Assembly: GCF_018417535.1 (NCBI RefSeq)
Contig: NZ_CP070978.1
Location: forward strand, 1,426,001 to 1,490,000
From: Burkholderia pyrrocinia
Lineage (GTDB): Bacteria > Pseudomonadota > Gammaproteobacteria > Burkholderiales > Burkholderiaceae
Reading direction: 5' to 3'
DNA: 64,000 bases
The stretch's first letter is position 1. Each line of letters starts with the position of its first letter. The translations under genes were made by a program, and so were the position numbers. Under the pieces are notes generated by a model. That model was not told the DNA's origin, made no database searches, and worked only from the letters and a program-made list of their open reading frames with translations. Positions 17,049 through 27,194 of the stretch are shown here, piece by piece.

Positions 17049-17894
17049 TCAGGCGCCCGCGTCGCGCAGGAACGTCGTCACGGCGGCCAGTACGTCGTCC
17101 GTCCGCTCGCGGTGCGGCATGTGCCCGCATCGGGCGAGCAACAGGAACGACGACGGCCCCGCGACACGCGCGGCGATCCGCTTCGGATGCACGTCCGATC
17201 CGTATTCGTCGTCTTCGCCGTGAATCGCGAGCGTCGCGCATTGCACGCGCGGCAAGTCGTCGTCGAGATTCCAGTCGCGAAACGCGGGCGACAGCCACGT
17301 GTCGACCCACGCGCGCAGCACCCACTCGGCCTTGTCGCCGTGATAGCGCGCGAGCCGGTCGAGCTGGCCCGGTTCGTCGAACTGCAGCCCCGCGTCGCGA
17401 ATGCCGGCCAGCGTGCGATCCTCGACGAACGCCTGCGCGGCGACCGTCACGAGCGCGCGGCAACGATCCGGATGCGCGGCGGCACAGCCCACCGCCATCC
17501 CGCCGCCGACGCTGTGCCCGAACGCGACGAATGCATCGACACCAAGTTGCTCGAGCACGGCATCGAACGCATGACCGGCCTCGTCGCGCACGAACGTCGA
17601 GCCGAGCTTCCCCGGATGACGATCCGAACGGCCGAAGCCGAGGCGGTCGTATGCGATCACGTCGCGTTGCGTGGCGCGTGCCAGCAAGGCGGGGAAGTCG
17701 CGCCACAAGTCGACGCATCCGAGCGAATCGTGCAGCAGCACGATGGGGGCGGCCGGCCCAGGTGCGGCCGGCTCAGGTGCTGTCGGCCTGGACGTGCCCG
17801 CCGCGTCTTGCACCGGACGAGCGCGCCAGCGTTTCGCAAAGAGGCGCCCTTGCGGCATCTCGACGGTTGTCTCGTCGATCAGGCTATCGGTCAT
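17049..17894 (-). CDS. Alpha/beta-hydrolase
   Basis: A 281-residue hydrolase. The nucleophile elbow is GHSVGGG (serine about residue 134), the oxyanion loop is VLLHDSLGCVDLWRDFP, the acid is in AIHGEDDEYG, and the catalytic histidine is in LARCGHMPHRE near the C-terminus. A Pro/Ala-rich insertion (about residues 30-50) precedes the core. Substrate unknown: esterase, lactonase or C-C hydrolase are all possible. The ATG at 17894 gives the compact domain; the frame open to 17951 adds no conserved sequence. Its 3' end converges on the small membrane protein gene. Confidence 0.85.
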   Translation of the reverse strand: MTDSLIDETTVEMPQGRLFAKRWRARPVQDAAGTSRPTAPEPAAPGPAAPIVLLHDSLGCVDLWRDFPALLARATQRDVIAYDRLGFGRSDRHPGKLGSTFVRDEAGHAFDAVLEQLGVDAFVAFGHSVGGGMAVGCAAAHPDRCRALVTVAAQAFVEDRTLAGIRDAGLQFDEPGQLDRLARYHGDKAEWVLRAWVDTWLSPAFRDWNLDDDLPRVQCATLAIHGEDDEYGSDVHPKRIAARVAGPSSFLLLARCGHMPHRERTDDVLAAVTTFLRDAGA

Positions 17895-18002
17895 GTGTGG
17901 GTCGTCTGCATGAAAGCGGCCGCACGTCGGCGGCCCGATTGGATCCCGCATGTTGGCCCGCCGGCGCGCGCAGCGTCAAGCAAGCCCCCATCGCCCGCGC
18001 GC

Positions 18003-18920
18003 TCATTCCGGCTGCGGCGGCAGATATTCCATCTGCGCCTCGTCGTACAGCCGGTAGATCAGCGCCTGCATCGCGCGAATGTCCTCCGATTCGTCGAGCA
18101 TCCGCATGCTCATGATGATCGGCGACACGAGGTTCGGATCGTCGAGCGGCTTGTAGCTGATGTCGTCGCGCTTCAGCCCGTACACGCTTTGCGGCACGAC
18201 CGACACGCCCTCGCCCATCGCGACGAGGCCGAGCGCGATCTGCAGTTCGCGCGTCTCGTAGATCCGCCGCGGTTGCAACGCGCGATCGTGAAAGGCCGCG
18301 AGCACCTGGTCCGCATAACTCGGGCGCGGCGCCTTCGGGAAGATGATCAGCGTGTCGTTCACGAGATCGTGCAGCGACAGCACGGGCTTCGCGCTGTCGA
18401 GCACGTGGCCGACCGGCAGCGCGACGATCATCCGCTCCTCGCGCAGCACGACGCGCCGCACGCTCGGGTCCTCGTGACGGATGCGCCCGAACCCGACATC
18501 GATGCGCCCTTCCTTCAGCGCCTTGATCTGGTCCATCGTCGACATCTCGTGCAGGCTCAGCTCGACGGCCGGATATTCGCTGCGAAAGCGCCGGATGATC
18601 TTCGGCAGCATCCCGTACAGCGTCGAGCCGACGAAGCCGACCGACATGCTGCGCTCGATCTTGCCGACCCGCTTCGTCATCGATTCGAGCTCCGTCGTCT
18701 GCGCGAGCAACTGCACCGCATGCGAATAGAAGAAGCGTCCCGCATCGGTCAGTTTCAGCGGTCGCGCGCTGCGCTCGAACAGCGGCACGCCGAGCGCTTC
18801 CTCGAGCTGCTGGATCTGCCGGCTCAGCGGCGGCTGCGCGATATGCAGCCGTTCCGCCGCGCGCGTGAAATTCCGCTCCTCGGCAACCGCGACGAAGTAG
18901 CGGAGGTGTCTCAACTCCAT
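18003..18920 (-). CDS. LysR-family regulator (BenM/CatM-like)
   Basis: A 305-residue regulator with HTH MELRHLRYFVAVAEERNFTR-AAERLHIAQPPLSRQIQQLE at the N-terminus, the exact pattern of the BenM/CatR/CbnR group controlling aromatic degradation. The effector domain follows (MSVGFVGSTLYGMLPKI, then VGFGRIRHED and the C-terminal EGVSVVPQSV). No catabolic genes adjoin it; the divergent side holds only a short DUF3717 gene whose transcript runs toward it. The target is therefore unknown. Confidence 0.88.
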   Translation of the reverse strand: MELRHLRYFVAVAEERNFTRAAERLHIAQPPLSRQIQQLEEALGVPLFERSARPLKLTDAGRFFYSHAVQLLAQTTELESMTKRVGKIERSMSVGFVGSTLYGMLPKIIRRFRSEYPAVELSLHEMSTMDQIKALKEGRIDVGFGRIRHEDPSVRRVVLREERMIVALPVGHVLDSAKPVLSLHDLVNDTLIIFPKAPRPSYADQVLAAFHDRALQPRRIYETRELQIALGLVAMGEGVSVVPQSVYGLKRDDISYKPLDDPNLVSPIIMSMRMLDESEDIRAMQALIYRLYDEAQMEYLPPQPE

Positions 18921-19022
18921 TTTCGATGCCTCCCGGACAGCGACCCGACGTCAAACCACGGCCGGATGATGTCATCACGATACCCCAGGCGGCGCAAACC
19001 GCCACGCGCACGGCCCAAAGCA

Positions 19023-19050
19023 AAACGGGAAGCCTTCAGGCTTCCCGTTT
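19023..19050 (-). terminator. Terminator after the DUF3717 gene
   Basis: AAACGGGAAGCC-TTCA-GGCTTCCCGTTT forms a perfect 12-bp stem 34 bases past the DUF3717 stop, flanked by short A/T runs on both sides. It shares its stem with the terminator at 19525. Confidence 0.75.
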
Positions 19051-19083
19051 CCCGATCGACGCCGGTCGCGTCGCGACCGTCGA

Positions 19084-19329
19084 TCACACCTCGGTCGCGT
19101 AGAGCGCGTCGCGCTGCGCGTGGCTCAATGAGTCGAGCGGCACGTCCGGCAACCGATAGCAGATCATCGTGCCGTACAGCTCGGCGAGGCAGTTGCTGCC
19201 GGCGTCGAGCGCGTAGCCGTCCTCGCCGTCCGGAGCCGGCGGGTACACTTCGCGCCACGCGTTGATCGCGGCTTCGATTCGCACGATGGAAACGGGTCCG
19301 GCCTTCCGCTCGGCGGGTGATGCGCTCAT
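19084..19329 (-). CDS. DUF3717-family small protein
   Basis: An 81-residue cytosolic protein. The diagnostic stretch is VSIVRIEAAINAWREVYP followed by CLAELYGTMIC, as in the DUF3717 family, found mainly in Burkholderiales. Function unknown. AGAGGA lies eight bases before the ATG at 19329; the longer frame upstream is not supported. It is bracketed by terminators of similar sequence on both sides, so it is transcribed alone. Confidence 0.8.
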   Translation of the reverse strand: MSASPAERKAGPVSIVRIEAAINAWREVYPPAPDGEDGYALDAGSNCLAELYGTMICYRLPDVPLDSLSHAQRDALYATEV

Positions 19330-19524
19330 GGATTCCTCTGGGTTGCGCGCTCCGCGGGCCGTGCCGGCCCGGATGGAACGATGAAAACGCCGGGCGCCGC
19401 CGGCCGCCGCGCGCCGCGCGCGCCGGATGCCGATCCGCGCTGCGCCTGTCGCGCCGGCCGGGCCGTGGCCCGGTAGGGTCGGGCAATATAACCGGCTTTG
19501 ACCCCGTGCAGGCAAAAGCCGGGC

Positions 19525-19556
19525 AAAAAAAACGGGAAGCGCAACGCTTCCCGTTT
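19525..19556 (-). terminator. Terminator of lysP
   Basis: Minus-strand AAACGGGAAGCG-TTG-CGCTTCCCGTTT stem (12 bp) followed by eight T residues. It begins about 36 bases past the lysP stop codon; a textbook intrinsic terminator. Confidence 0.85.
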
Positions 19557-19591
19557 CATCGCACATCGCGCGGCCACCTGCCGCACGCGCG

Positions 19592-21127
19592 TCAGCCCAC
19601 GGTTTCGCGATTCGCCACCGGCTGCGGCTGCGCACCACGGCTCGCGGCAATCCACGGCGCGATCTCCATGTCTTCGTAGCGCACGAAGCGGCTCTTGTTC
19701 AGGAGCCGGAAACCGAGCCACACGACGAGGAACAGCGGAATGCCGACATAGGTCGCGGTCACGCCGGCCCAGTCGATCCGGTTCGCGAGGAACGCCTGAT
19801 AGTCCTGCCCGAGCGCGATCACGAGGCACAGCACGAACGCGAACAGCGGGCCGAACGGGAACCACTTCGACTGGTACGGCAGTTGATCGAGCGAATAGCC
19901 CTGCTTCACGTAGCCCTTGCGGAACCGGTAGTGGCTGACCGCGATGCCGAGCCATGCGATGAAGCCCGTCATCCCCGACGTATTCAGCAGCCACAGGTAC
20001 ACCGTCTTGTCGCCGTACAGCGACGTGAAGAAGCACAGCGCGCCGACGGCCGTCGTCGCGTACAGCGCATTGCGCGGCACGCCGCCCGGCGACAGCTTCG
20101 CGAACACCTTCGGCGCGCGGCCTTCGGTCGCGAGGTTGTAGAGCATCCGCGTCGACGCGTACATGCCCGAGTTGCCGGCCGACAGCACGGCCGTCAGGAT
20201 CACCGCGTTCATCACGCCGGCCGCGAATGCGAGGCCCGCGTGGCGGAACACGAGCGTGAACGGGCTCACGCCGATGTCGGTCACGTCCGTCTTCAGCAGG
20301 CTCGGGTCGGTATACGGAATCAGCACGCCGATCACGAAGATCGCGAACACATAGAACAACAGGATCCGCCAGAACACCTGGCGCACCGCGCGCGGGATCG
20401 TCGTCCGCGGGTTTTCCGATTCGCCGGCCGCGACGCCGATCAGCTCGGTGCCCTGGAACGAGAAGCCCGCGATCATCGCGACGCCCATCAGCGCCGGCAG
20501 GCCGCCCGCGAACGGCGCGTCGCCGATCGTCAGGTTGCCCCAGCCGTTGCTCGGCGCGCCCTTCAGAATGCCGAAGATCATCAGCAGGCCGACGCCGATG
20601 AACGCGACCACGGTGACGACCTTGATCAGCGCGAACCAGTACTCGGCCTCGCCGAAACCGCGCACGGTGAGCGCGTTGAGCAGGAACATCACGCCGAGGA
20701 ATGCCGCGCTCCACCACACGCCCGGCACGTCCGGAAACCAGTAATGCATCACGAGCTGCGCGGCGACGAGCTCCACCGCGATCGTCACGGCCCAGTTGTA
20801 CCAGTAGTTCCAGCCGAGCGCGAAGCCGAAACCTTCGTCCACGTATTTCGCGCCGTAGGTCGCGAACGAACCCGACACCGGCATGAACGCGGCCATCTCG
20901 CCCAAGCTCGTCATCAGGAAGTAGACCATCAGGCCGATCAGCATGTACGCGACCATCGCGCCGCCGGGGCCGGCCTGCGAGATCGACGCGCCGGACGCGA
21001 CGAACAGGCCCGTGCCGATCGAGCCGCCGATGGCGATCATCGTCAGGTGGCGCGCCTTCAGCGCGCGATGAAGCTTGGGTGGGTTCGCGGACGAACCGGG
21101 TTGGTCGGAATTCGGAATTGCGGACAT
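19592..21127 (-). CDS. lysP: Lysine-specific permease
   Basis: A 511-residue APC-superfamily transporter with about 12 membrane helices. Long stretches match E. coli LysP almost residue for residue, for example LKARHLTMIAIGGSIGTGLF, the TM3 region LGWNYWYNWAVTIAVELVAA and LSAGNSGMYASTRMLYNLA. It imports L-lysine by proton symport; in E. coli the protein also restrains the acid regulator CadC. The start at 21127 (MSAIPNSDQPG) puts about 30 hydrophilic residues before TM1, as in the family. A frame running upstream to 21301 is GC-driven. It is monocistronic, with a strong terminator. Confidence 0.93.
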   Translation of the reverse strand: MSAIPNSDQPGSSANPPKLHRALKARHLTMIAIGGSIGTGLFVASGASISQAGPGGAMVAYMLIGLMVYFLMTSLGEMAAFMPVSGSFATYGAKYVDEGFGFALGWNYWYNWAVTIAVELVAAQLVMHYWFPDVPGVWWSAAFLGVMFLLNALTVRGFGEAEYWFALIKVVTVVAFIGVGLLMIFGILKGAPSNGWGNLTIGDAPFAGGLPALMGVAMIAGFSFQGTELIGVAAGESENPRTTIPRAVRQVFWRILLFYVFAIFVIGVLIPYTDPSLLKTDVTDIGVSPFTLVFRHAGLAFAAGVMNAVILTAVLSAGNSGMYASTRMLYNLATEGRAPKVFAKLSPGGVPRNALYATTAVGALCFFTSLYGDKTVYLWLLNTSGMTGFIAWLGIAVSHYRFRKGYVKQGYSLDQLPYQSKWFPFGPLFAFVLCLVIALGQDYQAFLANRIDWAGVTATYVGIPLFLVVWLGFRLLNKSRFVRYEDMEIAPWIAASRGAQPQPVANRETVG

Positions 21128-21523
21128 AAACGAGACGAACGTTGAGCGGGCCGGCATCCGTAGCCGGCGCATGCGGAATCGGAGCGCGGGGCGCGTCCTG
21201 CGATGCATTCGATGCGGCCCCGATACGCGTTGCGCGGCGGGCGCCTGCGGCGAAGCGCGGATTCTACCTGATTCGCCACGGGGGGCAGCTCGGGTGCACA
21301 CGCCCGCCGCGGCCGGGGAGATTTCGCGGAATCAACGCGTTGGCAGCGTCGGCGGGCCGCGGCCGCATGCCGGCGCAAAAGCCACAACTGCCACGAGGTT
21401 ATTCGGCTTTACATTCCGCCCGGTAAGCGGGCAATCCTGTCTCAATCCGCCAAATATCGCGCCGATACGCAAAATCGACCGGCGATCGCGTCATTAATCA
21501 GACAAAACGACCGACACTGATAA
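21128..21523. other. Gene-free half of the lysP / cyclase divergent gap
   Basis: The gap between lysP and the diguanylate cyclase is 587 bases. GC is high up to about 21420 and much lower beyond it. No gene is supported. It should contain the lysP promoter; the FNR-type box lies at its right end. Confidence 0.45.
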
Positions 21524-21537
21524 TTGATTCAAATCAA
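21524..21537. promoter_or_regulatory. Perfect FNR/ANR-type box
   Basis: TTGAT-TCAA-ATCAA matches the FNR consensus TTGAT-N4-ATCAA at every defined base. It lies in an AT-rich segment 178 bases before the cyclase ATG. An inverted repeat GCATGC-ATGTTTT-GCATGC follows at about 21593-21611. Confidence 0.65.
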
Positions 21538-21714
21538 ATCGGCCGCGCGCAATGCGGTAATGATGCGTAACAGTTTAGAATCGCCATTTCCGCATGCATG
21601 TTTTGCATGCGCACGCGAAATTCAGGAATTCGCGAGATAATGCGGGTTAATTCGAAATAATCAGCGCGCGGAACCGTCGACGACGCGAATATCCGCCGCC
21701 CGTCACCCCCGAGG

Positions 21715-23247
21715 ATGAAGCCACTCCCGCTGCCCGCCGCGCTGCGCCGTCATACCGCGTCGATCGTGGCACGCATTCTGTCGCCCCGCGGCGTGCTCGT
21801 TGCGGGCATCGTCCTGCTGATGTTCAGTTGGGGCCTTTCCACGTCGCTTTTAATCGAGGCGCGGCGCGACGCGCATGACCATGCGGTCGAAAATGCGCGC
21901 AACCTGATGCTGCTGATCGAACGCGATATCGCACGCAATATCGAACTCTACGATTTGTCGCTGCAAAACGTCGTCGACGGCATCGCCGATCCGGAACTGA
22001 TGACATTGCCGCCGCGCCAGCGCCACCGGCTGCTGTTCGACCGTGCGGCGACCGGCGAGTATCTCGGGTCGCTTTTCGTGATGGACGCGCACGGCAATAT
22101 CGTGATCGATTCGAGCGCGTCGCCTGCGCCGCAAGGCAACTTTGCGGACCGCGACTATTTCACCGTCCACCGCAACGGGCTCGCGCAGGGCCTCTACATC
22201 AGTCGGCCATACGCGTCCCGGCTGCGCGGCGGCGCACTGACGATCGCGCTCAGCCGGCGGATCACGCTGTCCGACGGCACGTTCGGCGGCGTGGTCGTCG
22301 GTACGCTCAGCATCGACTACTTCCGCGCGCTGCTCGACGGCCTCGCGGTCGGCAAGCACGGCAGCGCGGCGATCGCCGAGCTCAACGGCATGCTCGTGAG
22401 CCGCCTGCCGTACGACGCGCGCGTGGTCGGCCTCGACCTGCGCAATTCGCCGCTGTTCATCGAGGCGCTGCGCAGCCGCGAAGGCGTGCTGGCGGGCACC
22501 GGCAGCATCGACGGCGTGCGGCGCATCTATGTTTACAAGCATCTCTCCGGCCTGCCGCTGATCGTCGACGTCGCGCCGGCCGAGATCGACGTCTACGCGT
22601 CGTGGCACCACCGCGCGGTCTGGACCGTCGTGCTGATGTGCCTGTTCACCGGGTTCATCGCGTGGGGCTCGCTGGCGCTGTCGCGCGAGCTGAAGCGCCG
22701 GCAGATCGCCGAATCGAAGCTGTACCGGCTCGCGCATACCGATTCGCTGACGGGCCTCGACAACCGCGGCACATTCGACACGGTGCTCGCGAAAGAGTCG
22801 CAGCGTGCGTCGCGCAGCGGCCGCCCGCTGTCCGTGCTGTTCGTCGACGTCGATCACTTCAAGGCGTTCAACGACTACTACGGCCACCTGGCCGGCGACG
22901 ACGTGCTGCGCCGCGTCGCGCAATCCGCGTCGCGCTGCCTGCGCCGCGACGGCGACCACGTGGCGCGCTACGGCGGCGAGGAATTCGTCGTCACGCTGCC
23001 CGACACCGACGCGCAAGGCGCGGCGACCGTTGCCGAAAACATCCGGCACGCGATCGCGGAGCTCGGCATCGAGCACGTGAAAAGCCCGTACCGGCACGTC
23101 ACGGCGAGCATCGGCACGGCGACCGCCGCCGACGGCCGCATGAATGCCGCGACGCTGCTGCGGCGCGCCGACGAGGCGCTGTACCGCGCGAAGTCCGGCG
23201 GACGCAACCGCGTGTCGGACGCGCAGCCGAGCGCGGCCGGCGTGTAA
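21715..23247 (+). CDS. Membrane diguanylate cyclase with dCache sensor
   Basis: A 510-residue enzyme that makes cyclic di-GMP. TM1 is about residues 23-43 (GVLVAGIVLLMFSWGLSTSL). A periplasmic double-Cache-type sensor follows (FADRDYFTVHRNG, ALSRRITLSDG), then TM2 near residue 305. The C-terminal GGDEF domain holds the catalytic signature GGEEF (about residue 420) and SVLFVDVDHFKAFNDYYGH. RDGD, five residues before GGEEF, is an intact RxxD product-inhibition site. There is no EAL domain. The input ligand is unknown; Cache domains often bind amino acids or organic acids. A perfect FNR-type box upstream suggests oxygen-responsive expression. Confidence 0.92.
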   Translation: MKPLPLPAALRRHTASIVARILSPRGVLVAGIVLLMFSWGLSTSLLIEARRDAHDHAVENARNLMLLIERDIARNIELYDLSLQNVVDGIADPELMTLPPRQRHRLLFDRAATGEYLGSLFVMDAHGNIVIDSSASPAPQGNFADRDYFTVHRNGLAQGLYISRPYASRLRGGALTIALSRRITLSDGTFGGVVVGTLSIDYFRALLDGLAVGKHGSAAIAELNGMLVSRLPYDARVVGLDLRNSPLFIEALRSREGVLAGTGSIDGVRRIYVYKHLSGLPLIVDVAPAEIDVYASWHHRAVWTVVLMCLFTGFIAWGSLALSRELKRRQIAESKLYRLAHTDSLTGLDNRGTFDTVLAKESQRASRSGRPLSVLFVDVDHFKAFNDYYGHLAGDDVLRRVAQSASRCLRRDGDHVARYGGEEFVVTLPDTDAQGAATVAENIRHAIAELGIEHVKSPYRHVTASIGTATAADGRMNAATLLRRADEALYRAKSGGRNRVSDAQPSAAGV

Positions 23248-23388
23248 CGCGTTGCGGCGGCCGGCCAGGCCGGACCGCCGCGCCGTGGACAGCCCGCGCG
23301 CGTTCGGCTAGCGTTACGTCTGCTGCGCATGCGGCTTGCGCCGGCCCGCGCAAGCCGCCGTGCGCGTTCCGGCCACTCCAGCTCCGTC

Positions 23389-24459
23389 ATGAACGCCCCG
23401 CTCCCTACCCGGCTGCCGCCACTCCTGCGCCACGCGCTCCGCCCGCTGCTCGATCCGTACCGCCGCTACCGGCACGCGAAGCTGATCCATGCGGCGCGCG
23501 TCGCGCTCGCGATTCTCGTGTCGATCGGCCTGTCCACCGGCCTGCGCGTGCCGCACGGCGAGTGGTCGACGATCACCGTGCTGATCGTCGTCGGCGGGCT
23601 GCAGCACCACGGCAACATCCGCAAGAAGGCGGCCGAGCGCGCGCTCGGCACGTCGATCGGCGCGCTCGCGGGGCTCGGGCTGATCCTGCTGTATTCCTTC
23701 CTGCATGCGCCGCTCGCGATCTACCTGCTGATGGCGATCGCGTGCGGCTTCTGCGCGTATCACGCGATCGGCAAGGCCGGCTATATCGCGCTGCTGTCGG
23801 CGATCACGATGGTGATCGTCGCGGGGCACGGCGACAACGAGATCGTCGACGGCCTGTGGCGCGCGGTGAACGTGCTGACCGGGATCGCGATCGCGCTGGC
23901 GTTCTCGTTCGCGCTGCCGCTCTATGCGACCTACTCGTGGCGCTACAAGCTCGCCGACGCGCTGCGCGCATGCGCGGCCGTGCACGCGCGGCTCGCGGGC
24001 GACCGCCACGTCAGCGACGACGCGCACCTGAAGGAAATGGCCGCGCTGAGCACGCTGCTCGTGCAATTGCGTTCGCTGATGCCGTCGGTATCGAAGGAAT
24101 GCGAGACGTCGATGACGCAGCTCGAGGCGATCCAGCGCAGCCTGCGCCTGTGCATCGGCTATCTGGAGATCCTGTCGAGCGCGGTGCCGGCCCGCGACGA
24201 CGTCGCGGGCCGCGAATACATGCGCGTCGAGATGAAGGCCGCGAACCGACGCATCCGCGACACGCTGGTCGGCGCGAGCCGCGCGCTCAAGTTCGGCACG
24301 CTAAGCCGGCTCGCGCCGCGCCGCCGGCCGGCCGACCCGCCGCACGACGCGCCGCCGCCGCAGATGTCCGGCTACGTGTCGATCACGGCCAAGCTGGCCG
24401 GCGAAGTCGATCAATTGCGCGAGAAGCTGCTCGATACTGCGCGGTCGTGGAATATCTGA
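23389..24459 (+). CDS. FUSC / aromatic-acid-exporter family membrane protein
   Basis: A 356-residue inner-membrane protein. The N-terminal half has about six hydrophobic helices including VALAILVSIGLSTGLRVPHG and EWSTITVLIVVGGLQHHGNI, then RKKAAERALGTSIGALAGL, a pattern of the FUSC/ArAE exporters (AaeB, YccS). The C-terminal half is cytoplasmic and partly coiled (MTQLEAIQRSLRLCIGYLEIL). It may export aromatic carboxylic acids or fusaric acid-like compounds, but the AaeA/membrane-fusion partner is absent. The ATG at 23389 gives the compact start; it follows the cyclase by 141 bases, same direction. Confidence 0.83.
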   Translation: MNAPLPTRLPPLLRHALRPLLDPYRRYRHAKLIHAARVALAILVSIGLSTGLRVPHGEWSTITVLIVVGGLQHHGNIRKKAAERALGTSIGALAGLGLILLYSFLHAPLAIYLLMAIACGFCAYHAIGKAGYIALLSAITMVIVAGHGDNEIVDGLWRAVNVLTGIAIALAFSFALPLYATYSWRYKLADALRACAAVHARLAGDRHVSDDAHLKEMAALSTLLVQLRSLMPSVSKECETSMTQLEAIQRSLRLCIGYLEILSSAVPARDDVAGREYMRVEMKAANRRIRDTLVGASRALKFGTLSRLAPRRRPADPPHDAPPPQMSGYVSITAKLAGEVDQLREKLLDTARSWNI

Positions 24460-26120
<1,661 letters not shown>

Positions 26121-26135
26121 GTCGCTTCGTTCGAC

Positions 26136-26165
26136 GCCGTGCCGCATCGCTGAATGCGGCACGGC
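26136..26165 (+). terminator. Terminator of argG
   Basis: GCCGTGCCGCAT-CGCTGA-ATGCGGCACGGC is a perfect 12-bp stem-loop 16 bases after argG. The T-tract is missing, so read-through into the next gene is possible. Confidence 0.7.
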
Positions 26166-26346
26166 CGGGCAGGCTGTGTGGGCCGATCATCGCGCACGCA
26201 GCCTGCTGCTCCTTCCGCTTTTCCCCGCCTCCCCGGCCTTTCCGCTTTTCGTCCGCAATCGCGCCACGCTGCGCGACGCGCAAACGGCACTGCAGCGCCG
26301 CACCAGTCATGGCAAGCTGCGAGTCGTTCGATTCCTGCCTGTCCTT

Positions 26347-26844
26347 ATGACTGCCCTTACCGTCATCCACCTGAACGGCCCGATCAACAGCGGCAAGACG
26401 ACGATCGGTCTCGCACTGGCACGCGTGCTGCCCGATGCGCGCTTCATCGACGGCGACGATCACGATGCGCCCGAAGATGCACCGTTCGACGTGCAATGGG
26501 CGATCGCGCTGGAACGCCTCGTCACGCAGATCGCCGATGCGCGCGAGCGCCATCTGGTCATTGCCTATCCGATCGGCGAAGCGGAATTCGAACGACTGCG
26601 CGCGGCTTGCGATGCGCGTGATGCGCGGTTGTTCGTCGTCACGCTCGCGCCGCCGGAAGCGGTCGCGGCGTCGGATCGCGGTTCGCGGGCACTGACGGAC
26701 TGGGAGCGGCAACGTATCGCCGAGATGTATCGGGAAGGCTATGCGTCGCGGGCATTCAGCCAGATCGTGCTGGATACGTCCGACGCAACGCCCGATGCAT
26801 GTGCGGCACACATTGCGCAGCACGTTGCGGCAACGGCGTCGTAA
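26347..26844 (+). CDS. Small P-loop kinase-like protein
   Basis: A 165-residue protein with Walker A GPINSGKTTIG at residues 11-21 directly after the first strand, an acidic FIDGDDHDAPEDAPFDVQWA segment and a lid-like SRALTDWERQRIAEMYREGY. This is the layout of shikimate kinase, gluconate kinase and chloramphenicol phosphotransferase-like proteins, but none of their substrate motifs is clear. The ATG at 26347 starts right before the P-loop strand; longer frames upstream are unsupported. It lies alone between argG and the PL7 gene. Confidence 0.75.
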   Translation: MTALTVIHLNGPINSGKTTIGLALARVLPDARFIDGDDHDAPEDAPFDVQWAIALERLVTQIADARERHLVIAYPIGEAEFERLRAACDARDARLFVVTLAPPEAVAASDRGSRALTDWERQRIAEMYREGYASRAFSQIVLDTSDATPDACAAHIAQHVAATAS

Positions 26845-26923
26845 CGCCTACGCCTGCACGCGCTCCTCAAGCCAACACCCGAACGGCTCGCGGCGACCGG
26901 TTGCAAGCAGCTTTGTCGGCCCG

Positions 26924-27149
26924 AAAAGGAAAACGTTTACTCTTCTGAAACTTCTTGCTAGCATCACCCTCGATCGGCCCGGTCAGTCGCCTGGAAAGCC
27001 GATCGCAAGCATCGCAATCTCCGTGCCTTCCGTAATTTTCTGCATCGCATCTCCAGCCGTCGAGACATACCTGCTTTCTGCATTTTGGAGTGCTTTCTAC
27101 AGGCGACCGATCTCCACTCGGCGATCACACGCCAAAAAAGGAAAACGTT
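26924..27149. repeat. Direct repeat AAAAGGAAAACGTT upstream of PL7 gene
   Basis: The 14-mer AAAAGGAAAACGTT occurs at 26924-26937 and 27136-27149, 212 bases apart, in the 350-base gene-free gap before the alginate-lyase-like gene. The first copy extends to AAACGTTT, an 8-bp palindrome with a central CG of the kind used by LacI-family repressors. The second copy is 46 bases before the ATG. Nothing else was found in the gap. Confidence 0.55.
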
Positions 27150-27194
27150 ATCCAACAATGTGGCGCCAGCCACGGTCCATCAGAGAGAGACACC

